Position numbers and translations under genes: made by a program
Shown here: positions 30,991-44,688 of the stretch, piece after piece
Position numbering within the stretch: position 1 is the stretch's first letter
Layout of the letters: every line of letters begins with the position of its first letter
The notes under the pieces: generated by a model
Told to the model about the DNA's origin: nothing
What the model saw: the letters and a program-made list of their open reading frames with translations, nothing else
Database searches by the model: none
Assembly (NCBI GenBank): GCA_025766275.1
Contig: JAFKAC010000048.1
Location: forward strand, 372,001-436,000
DNA: 64,000 bases
Origin: Lactarius indigo
Lineage: Eukaryota > Basidiomycota > Agaricomycetes > Russulales > Russulaceae
Reading direction: 5' to 3'

Positions 30991-33900
30991 TCACCGGAAG
31001 TCCCTCGGTGCCCAATCTCGCTGCTCGTCCGCAATCCTTTCCAATGCCATGGCACGCTCCAGTCGATAGATGGAGTCCTGCCTATCGCTTTGTGCGCACA
31101 CGATCATGTCGCGCAGCTGCACCACTCTCGCTCGAAGTCGCTCCAGCTCAAAGCTGGCCGCGCGGTAGCGCGTGACTTCTGTGGTGAGTGTCTCGTCGTT
31201 GATGTGGTTGAGGGCGCAGTCCGTAATACGGTCCGCGGCGAAGACGACGAGATCTTCGTGGGGGTACGTGGGGTGCAGCGCGGGACTGACGTGGGGTTCG
31301 GCATAAAGGGGCTTACCGTACAGGTGAGGGGAGCCCGGTATAACCCCTAGTATGAGGGGGTCCGCCCCTCCGATGATCTGGACGTGGGACGCGTCTCTCT
31401 CTACTCTGTCGGGGCCGGTGATGGGGTATCGAATGTGATGGGGTCGTTGGTTCGCCCGGAACCCTTCAGGCGCAATAACATGCGCGGGGTTGTCAGCGGC
31501 GGTGAACGGACGGTGGTTGGCAGCGCCCAGTACGTGCACACGTCCTCGATACATGGCGGACCCGTCGGAGTTGACGAGCCAAGGTGTGATGCGGGGATTA
31601 GTAGGGTCGCTTTTCATTTGAAGGAAGGCGTGGCGTGCCGGGTAGTAATCGTTGTCGTCATGGCCAGCCTCAGCTGCCTCCATCGCTGCCGCCACTCGCA
31701 CATCTCCCTCAGTCGGGCCGCTGCTGAGTCAAGCTGCTCCCTCTGCCACTCCGCCGCTACTCTCCTCCATCCGTCCAACTCGTACTCCAGGAGCGCTTGA
31801 ACGCTCGTCGTTGCGTGGGAAAATTCCCCAAATGCCGATGAGGTCGTTGCTTGGGGGAATGGCGGCGATGGGTTTGCGCTCACCGTTGTCATTTCGGAAG
31901 ACGTGGACGACGGCGGATTCATCGTCGGGCTGTTGAGTGGGGTCTGGAAATCGGGCAAGTACGTTTGCCCATTCTTGTGCGGTGATGCAGCCCTCTGGCT
32001 GGCCGATAGGTGTGTACGGGGTGATTTGGGTGTTGGGAACCTCAGTCTCATCGTCCTCGGCAAGGAGAGTCTGGGCATCTTCTGCAAGGGAGTCGAGGAG
32101 CTGTGCTTGTGTGACATGTCGCAGTGGGGAGGTAGGCATAAGAGTGGTGGTGGCAGAGCGAAGGAAGGGAGAATGACTTTCCTCTGTCTTCCCTCCGTAT
32201 GTTTTAACTGTTCTTCCGTGTGCTCATGCTTCCTGATATAGACGCAGGGCGTCGGGCACAAAGATGTCATCCTTGTTGACCCACTGATTCTCCGAGTCTG
32301 GGTAGCCCTTCCATTTGACGAGATATTGAAGGCGCCTTCCTCTGCCGAAGTGCCGAGAGTCCAGAATGGCCTCGACCTCGTACTCCTCTTCTCCATCAAT
32401 CAGTTCGGGCGGCGGTCGTGTGAAATTTTCCCTGTGAAACGGGGTTTGTTTGTACGGCGTGAGCAAATTGATGTGAAACACTGGATGAATGCTCCACTGC
32501 GTGGGAAGTTCTAATCGATAGTTGTAAGGGGACATCACCTGTATCACCCGAAATGGGCCATGACGTCGCGCTGCCAGTTTTGCCGTAGGCTGATTGGTTC
32601 GGAGGTGTTTGCCTTCTAACCACACGAGGTCTCCTATCTTGAACTTGGGCGTATCTTTGTTGCGGACCCACGCTTCTTGGGCCTTCTTTATGAGGCGTTG
32701 AGCTTCCTCCCTAGCCTCTTTTAGCTGTGTCAGCCGCATTGTGACCTGAGGAAGGGGGGATGGCTTATCAGCCCAGTCCGCCTGCGGGTTATACCCCATT
32801 AGGAGCTGAAATGGCGATTGTTTTGTATGCTCATGCGGCCAATTGTTGTGCGCGAATTCGGCGATTGGTAGATAAGTAGCCCAGTTATCTTGCCGCTTGT
32901 TTACCCAGAAACACAGATACTGCTCTAGCCATTGATTGGTGCGCTCAGACTGCCCGTCTGTGTGTGGGTGATACGCCGTGGATATGTTCTGTTGGATGCC
33001 TAGGACTCGGCAGATTTCTCTGGTGAATTTTGATGCAAAGCGGGGGTCTCGATCACTGATACATTTGCATGGTAATCCGAAGCGTCTGAATACGTGAGTG
33101 ACGTACAGGGCTGCTGTTTCCTCCGCTGTTATTTCCTCCCAGCACGGGATGAAGATGGAGGCTTTGCTACAGTCGTGGTCTGTGATGGTTAGTATACTGT
33201 CATGTCCTTCCGACGATGGAAGTTTGGTGATAAAGTCCATGGCCACCGTTTGGAAGGGCATGGCTTCTAATACTGGCGTGATGGGATGTAGTGCGGCTCG
33301 TATGGGCCTCGTGTTTATCTTGTTTCGTTGGCACTCCGCACAGCCTTGCACATATTCATACACATCTTTTCGCAACTGTGGCCACCAGTAATGTCGTTCC
33401 AGGATGCGCTGTGTTCTTGCGATTCCCGGGTGGCCATGTACTGGCAAGTCGTGGTGGTCGTGTATCAGTACGCGGTATGTTGACACGGGTCCAGTGATCA
33501 CAAACTTGCCGTCTTTGTACCACTCCCCGTCTATTTTTTTGAGGCGGTGAGGGTCTACCCACATCTTGATCACTTCGTTGTCTTGCTGGTGGCACGGTTG
33601 CAGTAGATTTGGGTTTGCGATGAAGGTTCTGGCGACGTTGAGAGTCCTTACAAAGACTTCGGGAGGGAGGACGACGACTTCGTTGTTATCATTCGTCCCC
33701 TGGTCGTAATCTGGTCGTCTTGACAGGGTGTCTGCCCTGCCATTGCTCTTTCCCTTAATGTGGTGAATTTCGAAGTCATACTCGGAGAGCTCGAGTACTT
33801 CCCGTGCAACTCACCTACTGATTTTCTGTGGCGACTTCCAGTATTGTAGATTGAGATGATCTGAATAGATCTTGATTTTGTGTGGGGCTCCTGCAAGTAG

Positions 33901-35740
33901 TGGCCTCCAGTTTCGCAGGGCTTTGACTATTGCGAGTAGTTCTAAGTTGTAGATGTCGTAATTTCGTTCTGCCTCCGAGAGCGTGGCTGAGTAATAGCCT
34001 ATAGGGTGTCGTTTTCCGTCAGATTTTCGTTGTAGTAGTATGGCTCCCACCGCGTATCCAGAGGCGTCAACTTCTAGTTCAAATGGATCTTGGAGGACCG
34101 GATGTGCTAGCACCGGTTCCTCGGTTACAAGGCGCTTGAGGGTGTTGAACGCCTTGTCTTCTTCCTCAGTCCATCGCCATTCTTCGTCTTTTCTCGTCAG
34201 TTTGGTAAGTGGTTTGGCATGATTTGCGAAGCCACGGATGAAAAGTCTGTAAAAGTTACAAAAGCCAAGGAAGGAGTGGACATCCTTGACCTTCGTCGGT
34301 GTTGGCCAGTCTTTGATGCCTTGAACTTTTATGGGGTCCATTCGAGTCACCCCCCTCTCAAGGATTACCCCCAGGTAATCCATCCGTGGCTGGTGGAACA
34401 GGCACTTCTTGAGTTTGAAGTAGAGATCGTGTTCCTGCGCAACGCGCAAGACATCGCGCACAGCATCTATATGGGCCGCCAAGTCATGGTCGAAGTGAGT
34501 GGCGATCCCAATATCATCCATGTAGACACGTATCGTAGTTCCGAGACACTCATGTTTTGCTATTGTATCACGGTAAATGTGATTCATCATCGCCTGGAAG
34601 GTGGCGGGGGAATTAGTAAGACCGAAGAACATAACCGTGGGCTCGAAAAGTCCAAATTTGGTCTTGAAGGCCGCTTTTTCCTGGTTGCCGTCGCGAATAC
34701 GGATGTTGTTGTAGCCCCAACGAATGTCGAGCTTCGTATAGATGTGAGCGTTACTGAGGTCGAGAATAAGGTCTTGGATGAGCGGTAACGGGTATTGGTT
34801 GCGAATGGTGTGCGAATTGATGACGCGATAGTCCTGTACTGGGCGTAGCTTCCCGTCCTTCTTTTTAATGAAGAAGAAAGAGGAGGCGTACGGGGAGATG
34901 GAGGGACGTAGGTACCCTTGTTTCAGCTTTTCATCGAGGAATTCTTTTAACTCGCCTTCCTCCTTTTGCGTCATAGGATATATTTTGCAGTCAATCGACG
35001 CTGGCGCCGATGGTTTGAAGTCAATTGCATGGTCCCAAGGCCGTGCTGGGGGAAAGCGATGCGAGGCTTGCTTGTTGAAGAGGGTGCTAAACTCTGCATA
35101 TACTGGCGGTAGCACGGCTGCTGTCTGCTGTTGCTTTGCTGATATGGCCAGCTCCGTCGAGGTGGTGGCCCGTGCGAAGGTTTCTTCTTCTAGTTCTTGA
35201 ACGATCACTTCTTTTTCGGCTGTGATCAAGGCTCGGATGGTGGATGCAGTAAGCAATTCTTCGGTAGTTGCCAGTACTACCGGCTGCATGTCGGGGTGCA
35301 TTGTCGCTGTTGCCCAGCTGATGGTGGGCTCGAAGGCGCTTAACCATGGATAGCCTAGCACCATGTCTTCGCTTCTGAGGTCGGTGACCAGGAAGGTCAT
35401 TTTTCTATTCTGTCCCCGTGTTTTCACCTCTAGGTTAACGTAATGAGTGATTAACCCAGCTTTATTTTCCGTATTGTCTATGTTCCATATCTTGCGAGGT
35501 GTTTCTAGGGGCCATATCGGGATTCCTGTGTGAGCGGCCATCGTCGGCTTGATGAAGTTGTCGGTAGCTCCGGAGTCTACCAGTGCTTTTGTTTCAGTCG
35601 TTTGGTAATTCGTTCGGACAGTCACTGGAATTCATAGGGATCGATAGTGCGTTGTCACAATTACAGAATTACATTGTAGAGCCCTCACCCAGACTGACGG
35701 GTTCAGGCGTTCTGAAAACCCTCTCTTCCCCACAAGTCTT
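30991..35740 (-). pseudogene. Element G pol (several nonsense codons)
   Basis: Protease (VDSGATDNFI), RT (YMDD), RNase H, integrase and chromodomain in one frame. Stops include L*IP (about 35633, Arg in sisters), KISR*VAR (about 33810, Arg), a TGA near 32224 after the chromodomain and one near 31728. The last 236 codons (30991-31701) are open and carry the conserved extension core. Confidence 0.92.
31614..32117 (-). pseudogene. ORF-X of element G, truncated by TGA
   Basis: Starts MSHKHSSSTP at 32117 in the +1 frame to pol and has the helix (WRRVAAEWQREQLD, ARLREM). It ends at 31614 with a TGA where element F has Arg (SFER). Downstream the homologous reading continues. Confidence 0.45.
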
Positions 35741-37769
35741 GAAGTATGAGGTCTTTTACCTCATCTGTGCTGTTGGCCACCTGTGTTAACCACTCCTTCG
35801 CTTGTTCTCCTGCCATTTTTGCTGTGTTGATTTGTGGTGCAGGCGTCACACTGGGTGCTGGCGTTGCGTATCCTGGCAGCGATGGCTCGTACTGTGACAT
35901 AGGGCCCGGGGATCCTGGCCACTGAGGCGGCCAGGCGGTTTCGGTCATTCTGCTGCTGGAGGGGGCGTTGGGCCACTGCCTCTGGTTCCTTGGGTATGGA
36001 CAATTTCATGAGAGATGCCCTGGTGCGTTACAGTTATAGCAAAGGATGTTCCTTAGGTCCCTTCGAGACCCTCCTCATCCTCGTCCTCTGGCTCCGGCCC
36101 CCCCCCTTGGTGGGAAGGGTGGCACTGGCCAGTCGCGATGGGGTAGTTTATTGAAGTCGATGTCTTCTGAGCCGGCAAGCCGCACCTTGGCGCGGTCTGC
36201 GGAGGTGTCCATTGCCCATGGGTTGGTCTGCGGCAGATTTTGTGGAAGTGTCCATCCGGCGTTGCCACTCTGCTTCTTCTGCTGCGTTGGCGTGTTTTTG
36301 TATTCGTTGAGCCTCGCTTTGAGGTGTATGTAGTTCTTCTGCCTTTTAAGGACAGCCCTCTTCCAGTCGTCGAACGTGACTGGGTCGTCGAACTGGAACG
36401 CATTTTTAAATAGTTCCTTGGGCAAACCCGACGTGAAGAGGTCGATGGTTTGCAGTTCGTTGAGGCGGTAGTGAGCCTTCCGTGCCAGCTGCTCGAAGTC
36501 ATTGACGTACTTGTCAATGTCCTCCCCCATCATCTTGAACCCCTTTCGTAGTATTGCTTGTGCCTGCTCTTGTTCCAGCATGTTTTCGAATCGCTGGCTG
36601 AAGCCGTCCGCTACGGCCTCCCACAGGTCTTGTGTATAGGGACTGATCCCTCGTTGTATTTGTCTGTTGAGCCAGTTCAGGAAGGACAAGACCCATTCGC
36701 TGACTGCTCCGCCTTTGATATAGGATAAAAACAGGAGGCATCTCCTGTAGTCGTTCCTCATGATGGGGGCGTCCAGATTCATGCCCCAGTAGACATGCCA
36801 CTGTGTTAGGAACTGGTCTACTTTGAGTCTGTCTCCGTCAAAGATAGAGGGTGGCTCGCCGGTTAATTTCTCATTATGAGGTCCCCCTCCTGCCGCATCT
36901 CTGCCGCCTCCACCACCACCTCCTCCTCCTCCACCACCGGGTGGTCCGGCGGGTGGTCCTCTTGGTGGTTCGGTTCTTCGGAGGTCAAATGGGATACCTC
37001 CTCCTGATGGTGGTGGCGGGTCTCCATCGGGTCCTCCCACGCCCAGGGGGAGTTCTAATGCAGGTCGTCGTTCCGATGGGGGGTCCCCTCGGTCGGATCC
37101 TATGGCTCGAAAAATGGCGGCGTCGTCTGCAGTCATTCGTACGCCAGTGTCGGGGTTGATGGGCATGAGGACGTCTCTTGCCTCAGCTCATATTGCGCGC
37201 GCTTCTTCGATCACGACTTCTTCTATGGCTTGCGTTAGTGTTGCCATAATAGCTGGCGATCGGATGTGAATTGGTTCAGGTTCTGTGATGTGCGCGGACT
37301 CAGCTCGTTCAAGGAGGAGGTCTTGTATAGCCCCTCCGCTAGTCTCCGTTTGATTTGGTTCTCGCCCTTTGCTTTCTTCCTGGCTTTGTCCATCTTCTTC
37401 AGCCCCTTCTGATACTACTTCTCCGGTAGAGTGTTCTCGTACTTGCCCGTCAATAGGGCCCCAATCTGCTTGGCTATTGAGCTCTCGCGTGTCGATATCG
37501 CAATGGTATCTGGGTCCTGCTGGTCGTATGACGTCCCACTGAGAGTCTATGGGGTTCCACGTAACTTCTACCCAACACAAGTGGTCGAAGTTGAACTCAA
37601 CTGGGCAGAACCTAGTAGGTCCATTGAATTTGACGAAGTATCCGGTTTCTTCCTGTCTTTCCCTCCAACTGGCAGCTTGTAAAAAGCGTGTGGGGACGTT
37701 TCGCTCTCCTCTTCTTGGGAGTGAATAAGGACGAAAGCTCGTCCACTGATCTCTTGTTGTTACAGCCAC
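35703..37769 (-). pseudogene. Element G gag (three Arg-to-stop codons)
   Basis: Conserved GTG at 37769, 20 nt from the LTR. Capsid domain intact between 37166 and about 36080. TGA for Arg occurs after EEARAI (about 37186), in the Gly/Arg-rich region (about 36076) and in the zinc knuckle (GHLS*NC, about 36010). GGGTTTT is kept (35715-35721) whereas GGGAAAA has become GGGAAGA. Confidence 0.92.
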
Positions 37770-37788
37770 GATGGTATCTTGGTCTTAA

Positions 37789-38302
37789 TGTAACGTCATC
37801 ACGACGTTAGCTCGACTTGAGCTCGGAATGGCGATAACAACTTAGCAAGTGGGCTCTGTCGACTTGAAGACGCGAAGGTCCAAGCCCTTGCCTTAGTGAA
37901 TACATGGAGGTACACCGGCAAGCTTTGCTGTGCTTGAGTCACGATCGGAGTCGGACCCTCTCGAGTAGGCGAGTGGAGAAGAGAAGAGAAAGAAGAGAGA
38001 AAGTGACGATTCAAGAAGACCAAGATGGTGTATCTTGGTCTTCGCAGGACACTATAAATACAAGTCAAGCAGGCTTTGAAGCGCTGCTATGAGTCACCGT
38101 AAGTAAGCGTCCAACGTATCGCATAAGTAGCTCGATCCTAGTACCACTACTACCAGTATTAGTGGCATCGGTCATCAGTCAGCAATCGTATCGTATCTCC
38201 TATCGCACTGCCGTATCACCATAGTAAAGTCCGCAACTAATCTACCTTAACACCATAGTTGCAACCGGTACAGTAAGGGTCCATACGAGTCAAAACGTGA
38301 CA
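37789..38302 (-). repeat. 5' LTR of element G
   Basis: Same length as the 3' LTR. The primer-binding site (minus strand AAGACCAAGAT) is two bases inside, at 37776-37786. Confidence 0.93.
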
Positions 38303-40692
38303 TGGTGCCTGTGCTCACCTTGTCCTCAATGACAAGCTTGATGTCAATCTCGCCATTCACAAGCAAGGTAAGCGTGCGTTCAAGCTGCCAAGGTCTAAGC
38401 AAATGGAACATGAGAAGGGCAACACTCACTGCGGCGGCAGCAAGGGCCATGGCCCCAACATATCCTTGTGTTTCAGAGTCCAGCTCTTGGACAACAACGC
38501 GAGACGTGGTTGCGTTGAATTGTGATGCAAAAACCTGCAAAAAAAGGGGGCCACGCCACATGCCTGTCCACTCCTACAGAATGTCAGAAATGTGCATGCG
38601 AATCAATGGAAGTGAAGCAAAAAAAAAAAACACACGTCATTGTTATCAGAGAAAGAGTCAGAAAATAAGAAGCAGTAGTGCCGCATCATATCCTGTGCAA
38701 ATGCCACACGAGCATCATACTGGAGGTAGTGATCGTTGCTTGAGAAGAATGAAATAATTGACGATGTTGTGGCTGATGTGAAGCTGTTGCGCCACTCAGA
38801 GATTCATTGGTTGATCTGAGTTGTGTTGTCAGTACTTCATAGAAAAATACGAGAGATTCTCACCAGGCTAACAGTTGTAGGGATCTCAAACAGCACGTTG
38901 GTATATACATGGCGCCAGATAACCGCCAGTGCCTTGACTAAATCGTGCTCATCAATGTTAAAGGGATCATGTACTTTCCCCCCAGCCCAGTGCCAAATTG
39001 TCGGGACAACATCACGGCGGAAAGCTGGGTGTGCGCCCAGGGGAAGATCCTTATTCGTGGCTTTCTTGCTGGGTTCGCTCTTTACAATGCGAGGTGCACT
39101 TGAGCGACCAAGTGCGGTTGGCCAATGCTCCACCCTTGTCTGTACGTGATCTCTCTTGCCAATGGCCCAGGCCATGGCTCCCATCTAAGAAAAAGATTAA
39201 CACAAGAGTAACGGCACGGTGAGGGATACTACCAAGGAATCGGTGTCTGTGGACATGAGCGATGGAGGCACCAATAGTCCAAACTGTGCGTCCTCTGGGG
39301 TATCCAGTATGTAATGTCCCTGGTCCATATCGCTGTTGTTGTTGTCATTGTTATAGTAACCGTGGGAGGGCAGCGGGTCTACCATGTCCACATCGGCGTC
39401 ATCCTGTGAAGTGTTAGTTTTGGAGTTGATGTGTGAGACAGCGAGACTCACAATGCCATGAGTTTCGTTGAGTGATGGGAATGCAGACAAATTTTCAGTG
39501 GCTTTATTCGAGGTGAATGAACTGTTTGAACCTGGCGAGTCTCTCTGGCTCGAGAAGACTTCAATGATGTCCTGGACGTTTGAAGCGTGAATGATGCACC
39601 ACACGGAGCGAGGGTTTTCACTCACCGTTGATGGGAATCGCTCACTGTGCTTAGGGAGGTTTGCCAGGGCATCGCGATACTCACCTTCATTTGGTTCAGA
39701 GGATAGGCGGTACCTGAGTCCATCACCAGAGGAAAACGTGGGCCTCGTCTGATGTCCCGAGGACGTAGTGAAGCCAGTATTTGCGATCGACCCATAGCTT
39801 TGGGAACTGCCCGAACCCCCCCGAGTTTGTCGTGGCTGACTGCCAGTGGGGGGGTGGATCGTGGACATCCACGATTGGACCTTCCTCACATTGTGAGGAC
39901 CAGAAATACCGTCCTTCTCATTGGAGAGGCTGTCAGATAAAAATCCCCAGGTGCAGTCCCAGTGAAAGAGTGTCGTTTTGGTGAGTTGAAGCATGGGGAG
40001 ACAAAAAAAAAAACACTGACGTGTTCAGCTTTCGGGGATAATGTGGCGTGGGCAAGTCGAGAACTGACTCGTCGTCCTCATTGCCCGCATCTGATTGACC
40101 TTGTGTTTTTTCAGCCTCCACCTCGTTGCGATACATGGCTCTCTCAGCCCTCGTCTTCTTGACCTTTCCCCGCTTTTCTTCTTCCCTATCAACGTTACTG
40201 CCCGTATTCACTGGGTGAAAGGTGTTAGGGCTGCCGTATTTCAGTCAGGTATGTCACGCAAATAATCACCTGCGTTGTTGCTACCAGCCGCCTTGTCCTT
40301 GATTACTGGCAGTCCATTTTTCTCGGCTCCTGGTTGTCACGATTAGCACGGTATGTCTTTGACTTGTCAACCGTATGTGTATATGCTTACCTGTCCCCAT
40401 TCTAGTGGCCGCAGCCACGTTTGATCCTGTTTCCAATCTTTTCCATTTGTTCATTGCTCGTGGTCCAGGCCCTGGTCCCATCAAGGTGTTCAGTGTTTGC
40501 TTATCGTGTTCCTCTACCTCAGCAAGTCGACGGATCCCAGCTTTTCGAGTTTCTTCTCTGGCTTGCTTTTCTTCCGCAGTCTTTTCTTCGTCGGCCTTCT
40601 TCTGTCCATGGGTGCGTCTCTGCGGGCTCAAATCTACCACCCCAGGGTGCTTATTCTTGTTTGAAGGGCGAGTATTCAGGCGACTCACATAG
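38303..40692 (-). pseudogene. Transposon P accessory gene, 5' part (DUF6532-like, tentative)
   Basis: Minus-strand, multi-exon and divergent from the transposase. The N-terminal part is charged (NKNKHPGVVDLSPQRRTHGQ, then a KADEEKTAEEKQ helix), followed by a Ser/Thr-rich middle (39197-39994). Then come a conserved-looking block (LPLGAHPAFRRDVVPTIWHW, FNIDEHDLVKALAVIWRHVY; about 38850-39080), ISEWRNSFTSAT and VAFAQDMMRHYCFLFS, and ETQGYVGAMALAAAA. A 45-bp GT-AG intron (38385-38429) joins the last block to LERTLTLLVNGEIDI. The pattern resembles the DUF6532 proteins that accompany Plavaka-type elements in Agaricomycetes; this is from memory. Function is unknown. A TGA before ISEWR may be a nonsense mutation or an exon-edge error. 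Element G cuts the gene at 38302. Confidence 0.5.
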
Positions 40693-40927
40693 ACAAGCTG
40701 GGGGACGTGCAAGGGGGACACAAGACTCCGAGGGAAAAAAGACAACTTGAAAGAGGAAGAAGGCAACGTAGGTTGTTTACTGTTGTGAGTCAGTTGAGTG
40801 AAAATCAACAAAAATACACTAAAATTTGGGCTCTGTACAGCGGCGCCCCCTGATACTAGACCTGTTTCGTGCCATCGTTATATTCGAACCGCAAGTCGAA
40901 ATTGTTGTCTCAACGTGCCTCCGCTCA

Positions 40928-43900
40928 ATGTATCCCTGCTCCCACCCTGGCTGCAGTAGGGTCTTGATGAACAAATCCGGATTAACCCAGCACTATCACT
41001 CCAAACATGGGTATTCACATCCCTCACAACGACAACGCTCACCATCGACAACGCCTGCACCATCCCCTCCGCCGGTTCAACCCCCCTCGCCCAGTCTTCA
41101 TGCACATGACTGCTCCATGACTCCAGCTGTCGATGAAGATGAAGCAGGTGGCGAGTCAATAGTGGACTACCACTTGGAATTAGACGGTCAGTCACCTGTT
41201 GTACCGTTTCTCTTTACTTCTCTGATCTTTTTTTTTAATGCCAAGGCCAACTTTTTGATGAAGAAGGCATACGCCTGCATGGGGATCCTATTCAACCAGA
41301 CGACTGGTATCCGTATACTGACCACGTCCAGTTTGAAACAGCCGATCTTTTCTTCCATCAGATTCAATTGTCTGCCTCACAAATTGACACCATTCTGCGC
41401 CTATGGTCAGCTACTCTAGTCGGATCCGTATCGTCTCCGCCGTTTCACAACCACAGGGACATGTACAAGACTATTGATCAGACACCACATGGAGACATTC
41501 CATGGAGTAGCTTTACACTGAAGTACAATGGCAAAATTCCGGCTGACGACATCCCAACTTGGATGACTGCAACATGCCAAATTTGCTACCGTGACCCACG
41601 TGTGGTGATCCACGGCATGCTCGCTCACCCTGGCTTCAAAGACCACATGGACTATGTGCCATATCGCGAGTATGACCCTAAGACTCAGAAGCGGCAGTGG
41701 CAAGATTTTATGTCAGGCGACTGGGCTTGGATACAAGCGGTCTGTTATTTTATTTTGTTTTTTTTGGGGCTAATCATTATGTTGCGCAATAGGATGAGAT
41801 CGCAAAGGACCCGTCAACACATGGGTCTACGTTTGTCCCGATCATTCTTGGCAGTGACAAGACAGTCGTCTCTGTGGCCACAGGTCACACAGAATACTGG
41901 CCGCTATACCTATCAATTGGTAATGTTCGCAACAGTTTGCGCCGAGCACATAAGGGAGCAGTCACAGTAATTGGCTTCTTGTCAATCCCGATGGGTAAGT
42001 CTATACACCAAACCATCGCGCCCTTGTCTGAGTCATCTGGGCTGACACTCTAATATAGCAAAGAAGAAGCATGCGGCTTCACTCAAGTTCCGCAAATTCA
42101 AACGCAAGCTGTTCCATAGTTCGATTACCAAGATCCTACAACCACTACACGTGGCGATGACAATACCGGAACTGGTTCAATTTGGCGATGGCCATTATCG
42201 ACGTGTTGTGTATGGTCTAGGGCCCTACATTGCTGACTACGAAGAGCAAGTCCTTCTAGCGTGTATTGTACGAGGCTGGTGTGAAAAGTAAGTGTCTCTG
42301 CTGTGTCGGACAGAGTGACTGACTTATAGTGCACAGGTGCATGGCTTTTCCAGACGACTTGGACGCAGGAGGGCCTCTGCGCTCTCGAGAGCACCTCCAC
42401 ATTCTATTTGAAGAGACCACACCTGGCATTATGTGGGACCAATATGGTGTTGCTGGTGATGCTACGGTACGTCTTCCACACCGTGCTTGTGCTGTTAATA
42501 TACCCCTGATAGCCATTTACTTCTCACTTTCCACGAGCGGACATCTATGGGTTACTGGCACCCAACATCTTACACCAACTCATCAAAGGTGTATTCAAAG
42601 ACCACCTCGTTGCATGGGTGGAGCAGTATCTTGAGATGGAACACGGGTCTATGCAAGCACAAGAAATTATGGACGACATAGACAAGCGGTACGTTGTGTT
42701 CGACTATGGCTCATTACATACACTGACACAGCGTGTTAGAATTTCTGTTATCCCTCCCTTTTCACGTCTCTGCAGATTCCCTCAAGGTCATGGCTTTGAG
42801 CAGTGGACTGGAGACGACTCTAAAGCATTGATGAAGGTCTATCTACCAGCCATCGAGGGCCATGTCCCCTCAGATGTTGTGCGCTGTTTCCGTGCATTTC
42901 TCGAATTTTGTTACATCGCCCGCTCTGATGTCATTACGGAACAAACATTGCTGAATTTGGAGGACGCATTGAAACGGTTTCATGACTATCGTTCAATATT
43001 CCAGACCACAGGGGTTCGCCTCGACATATCCTTACCACGACAGCACTCAATGGTGCATTATTCGATGCTCATTCGATTGTTCAGCGCCCCAAATGGCCTT
43101 TGCTCTTCAATCACTGAATCCAAACACATTAAGGCTGTGAAAGAGCCTTGGCAACGATCCAACCGGTACTACGCATTGTTACAGATGCTTGTTACTAATC
43201 AGCATCTTGACAAGCTCGCAGCTGCGCAGGTCAATTTTGAAGCCAAAGGACTGTTGGATGAAGATGTTCAAAATGGTCATGCTGGGACCCAAGGTATGTC
43301 TCCTGTCATTAGTGCTCGAACCATCGCCCATATATTCTATTTAACTATTCCAGGTGAACATGAGATTAACAACCTCGTCAATGGCATGAACGATGAGACA
43401 CAATTTCAGCCTCGACCCAATGTCAACCCCTTGTGAGCCGCAGAGAGTGATGTAAAGCTTGGGAGTATCCTGCGTGAGTACCGCTGTTTCAAACCGATGC
43501 CAAACTGACTTCAGTATTCAAGGAGGACGGTGCACATCTGATGTCACCTTGTTGACTGATGAACTCAAGGTACCCCACCTTCCACGCCTCATAAACCAAT
43601 TTCTGTGTGAGCAACTGGATGGTAACAGCGATCATGAGGACCCCAATCACACTTGTCCGAAATATGCAGGTCGGATCCGCATCTTTAACCATGCAACCGC
43701 GACGTTCTGCACCCCCAGTGACCCAAGCAATGAACAAGGCATGCGACAGGAGGTCATTTGAGCGACACCTTTGTGGTTCAAGGGAACACCACGTTATGAC
43801 TGTATTTTGGTCAACAGCAACAATGAACTCCATGGCATACGCGGGATGGAGATCGCGCGGGCCATTTGTTTCTTCTCTTTTATGTATCTCGGTGTCACTT

Positions 43901-44172
43901 ATCCCTGTGTTTTAGTTCACTGGCTCAGTCACATCTCCGAGGAGCCGGACGAAGACACAGGAATGTGGATGGTCACTCCGGATTTTGTCCGTGGGGATCC
44001 CATCCTCGCAGTCATTCATATTGACTGTGTCTTTCACACGGCACACTTGGTTCCAATATTCAGGAACTCATTTGTTCCCAATTATATCACGCACGATAAC
44101 TCACTTGACAATTTCAAGGGTTTTTATGTCAATCGGTTCATCGACTATCATGCTTTCGACGTCGCATCTTAG
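40928..44172 (+). pseudogene. Plavaka-type transposase of transposon P
   Basis: Begins MYPCSHPGCSRVL with a C2H2 zinc finger (C-x4-C...H-x4-H) and a Pro/Ser-rich linker. The following blocks are typical of Plavaka transposases: FMSGDWAWIQA (about 41710), FVPIILGSDKTVVSVATGH (41830), GPYIADYEEQVLLACIVRGW (42222), GHGFEQWTGDDSKALMKVYL (42790), and a C-terminal IFNHATATF, DPSNEQGM, ISEEPDEDTGMW, IHIDCVFHTAHL. Short introns with GT...AG ends separate them. TGA codons at about 43435 and 43759 sit where the family would have coding sequence, the latter probably Arg (EVI-R-ATP). It is therefore inactive. It would bind the transposon ends and catalyse cut-and-paste movement. Confidence 0.85.
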
Positions 44173-44484
44173 GCAACACACAAAAAGAGCAAGTTTCTTA
44201 TATCAGGTATGTCATTGTGTCACCTTCACCATTCTCGCTGTTCCCTGAATGGTCGTCAAGTCAACCCCTGACGCTTTCACTAGCATCGCCATTCTATGAC
44301 ATCATGCTGGGATTCTGGAAGGAGCACTGAATGGACCGACTCTATACCATTTTCCGAGTATACTAAGATAGATTAATGTTACTCCACTTTGCAAAGGCCA
44401 CTTACCCTTATTGGAGCGACCGCTGAATTGAGTGAGGCAGTCGTGAGCGTGCCATTGGTGTGATATCGAGTGCGACAGCGACAT
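44173..44484. other. Transposon P non-coding DNA after the transposase
   Basis: No ORF with recognisable similarity and no RNA gene seen. It continues at 52373 beyond element F. Confidence 0.6.
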
Positions 44485-44649
44485 TGTAACGTCGTCACGA
44501 CGTTAGCTCGACTTGAGCTCGGTAGAGGCGATAACAACTTAGCGAATATTCCTGAAGACACGGAGGTCCAGATGCGGCTAATATCTTGAAGACGCGAAGG
44601 TCCAAGCGAAGTGATGGTGAATGCTTCGAAGGCACACCACTTAAGACGA

Positions 44650-44688
<39 letters not shown>

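Larger units (their letters stand above)
30446..38302 (-). mobile_element. Element G: family-1 Gypsy element, TSD tggtg
   Basis: LTRs 30446-30959 and 37789-38302 (514 bp each), tggtg at 30441-30445 and 38303-38307, length 7857 bp. It inserted in an exon of transposon P's accessory gene. All parts are present but gag and pol contain several TGA codons at Arg positions. Confidence 0.95.

Noticed and set aside
38303..44484. A TET/JBP oxygenase gene, as carried by some related KDZ transposons
   Set aside because: I looked for an HxD...H dioxygenase signature and related blocks in the accessory gene and saw none.
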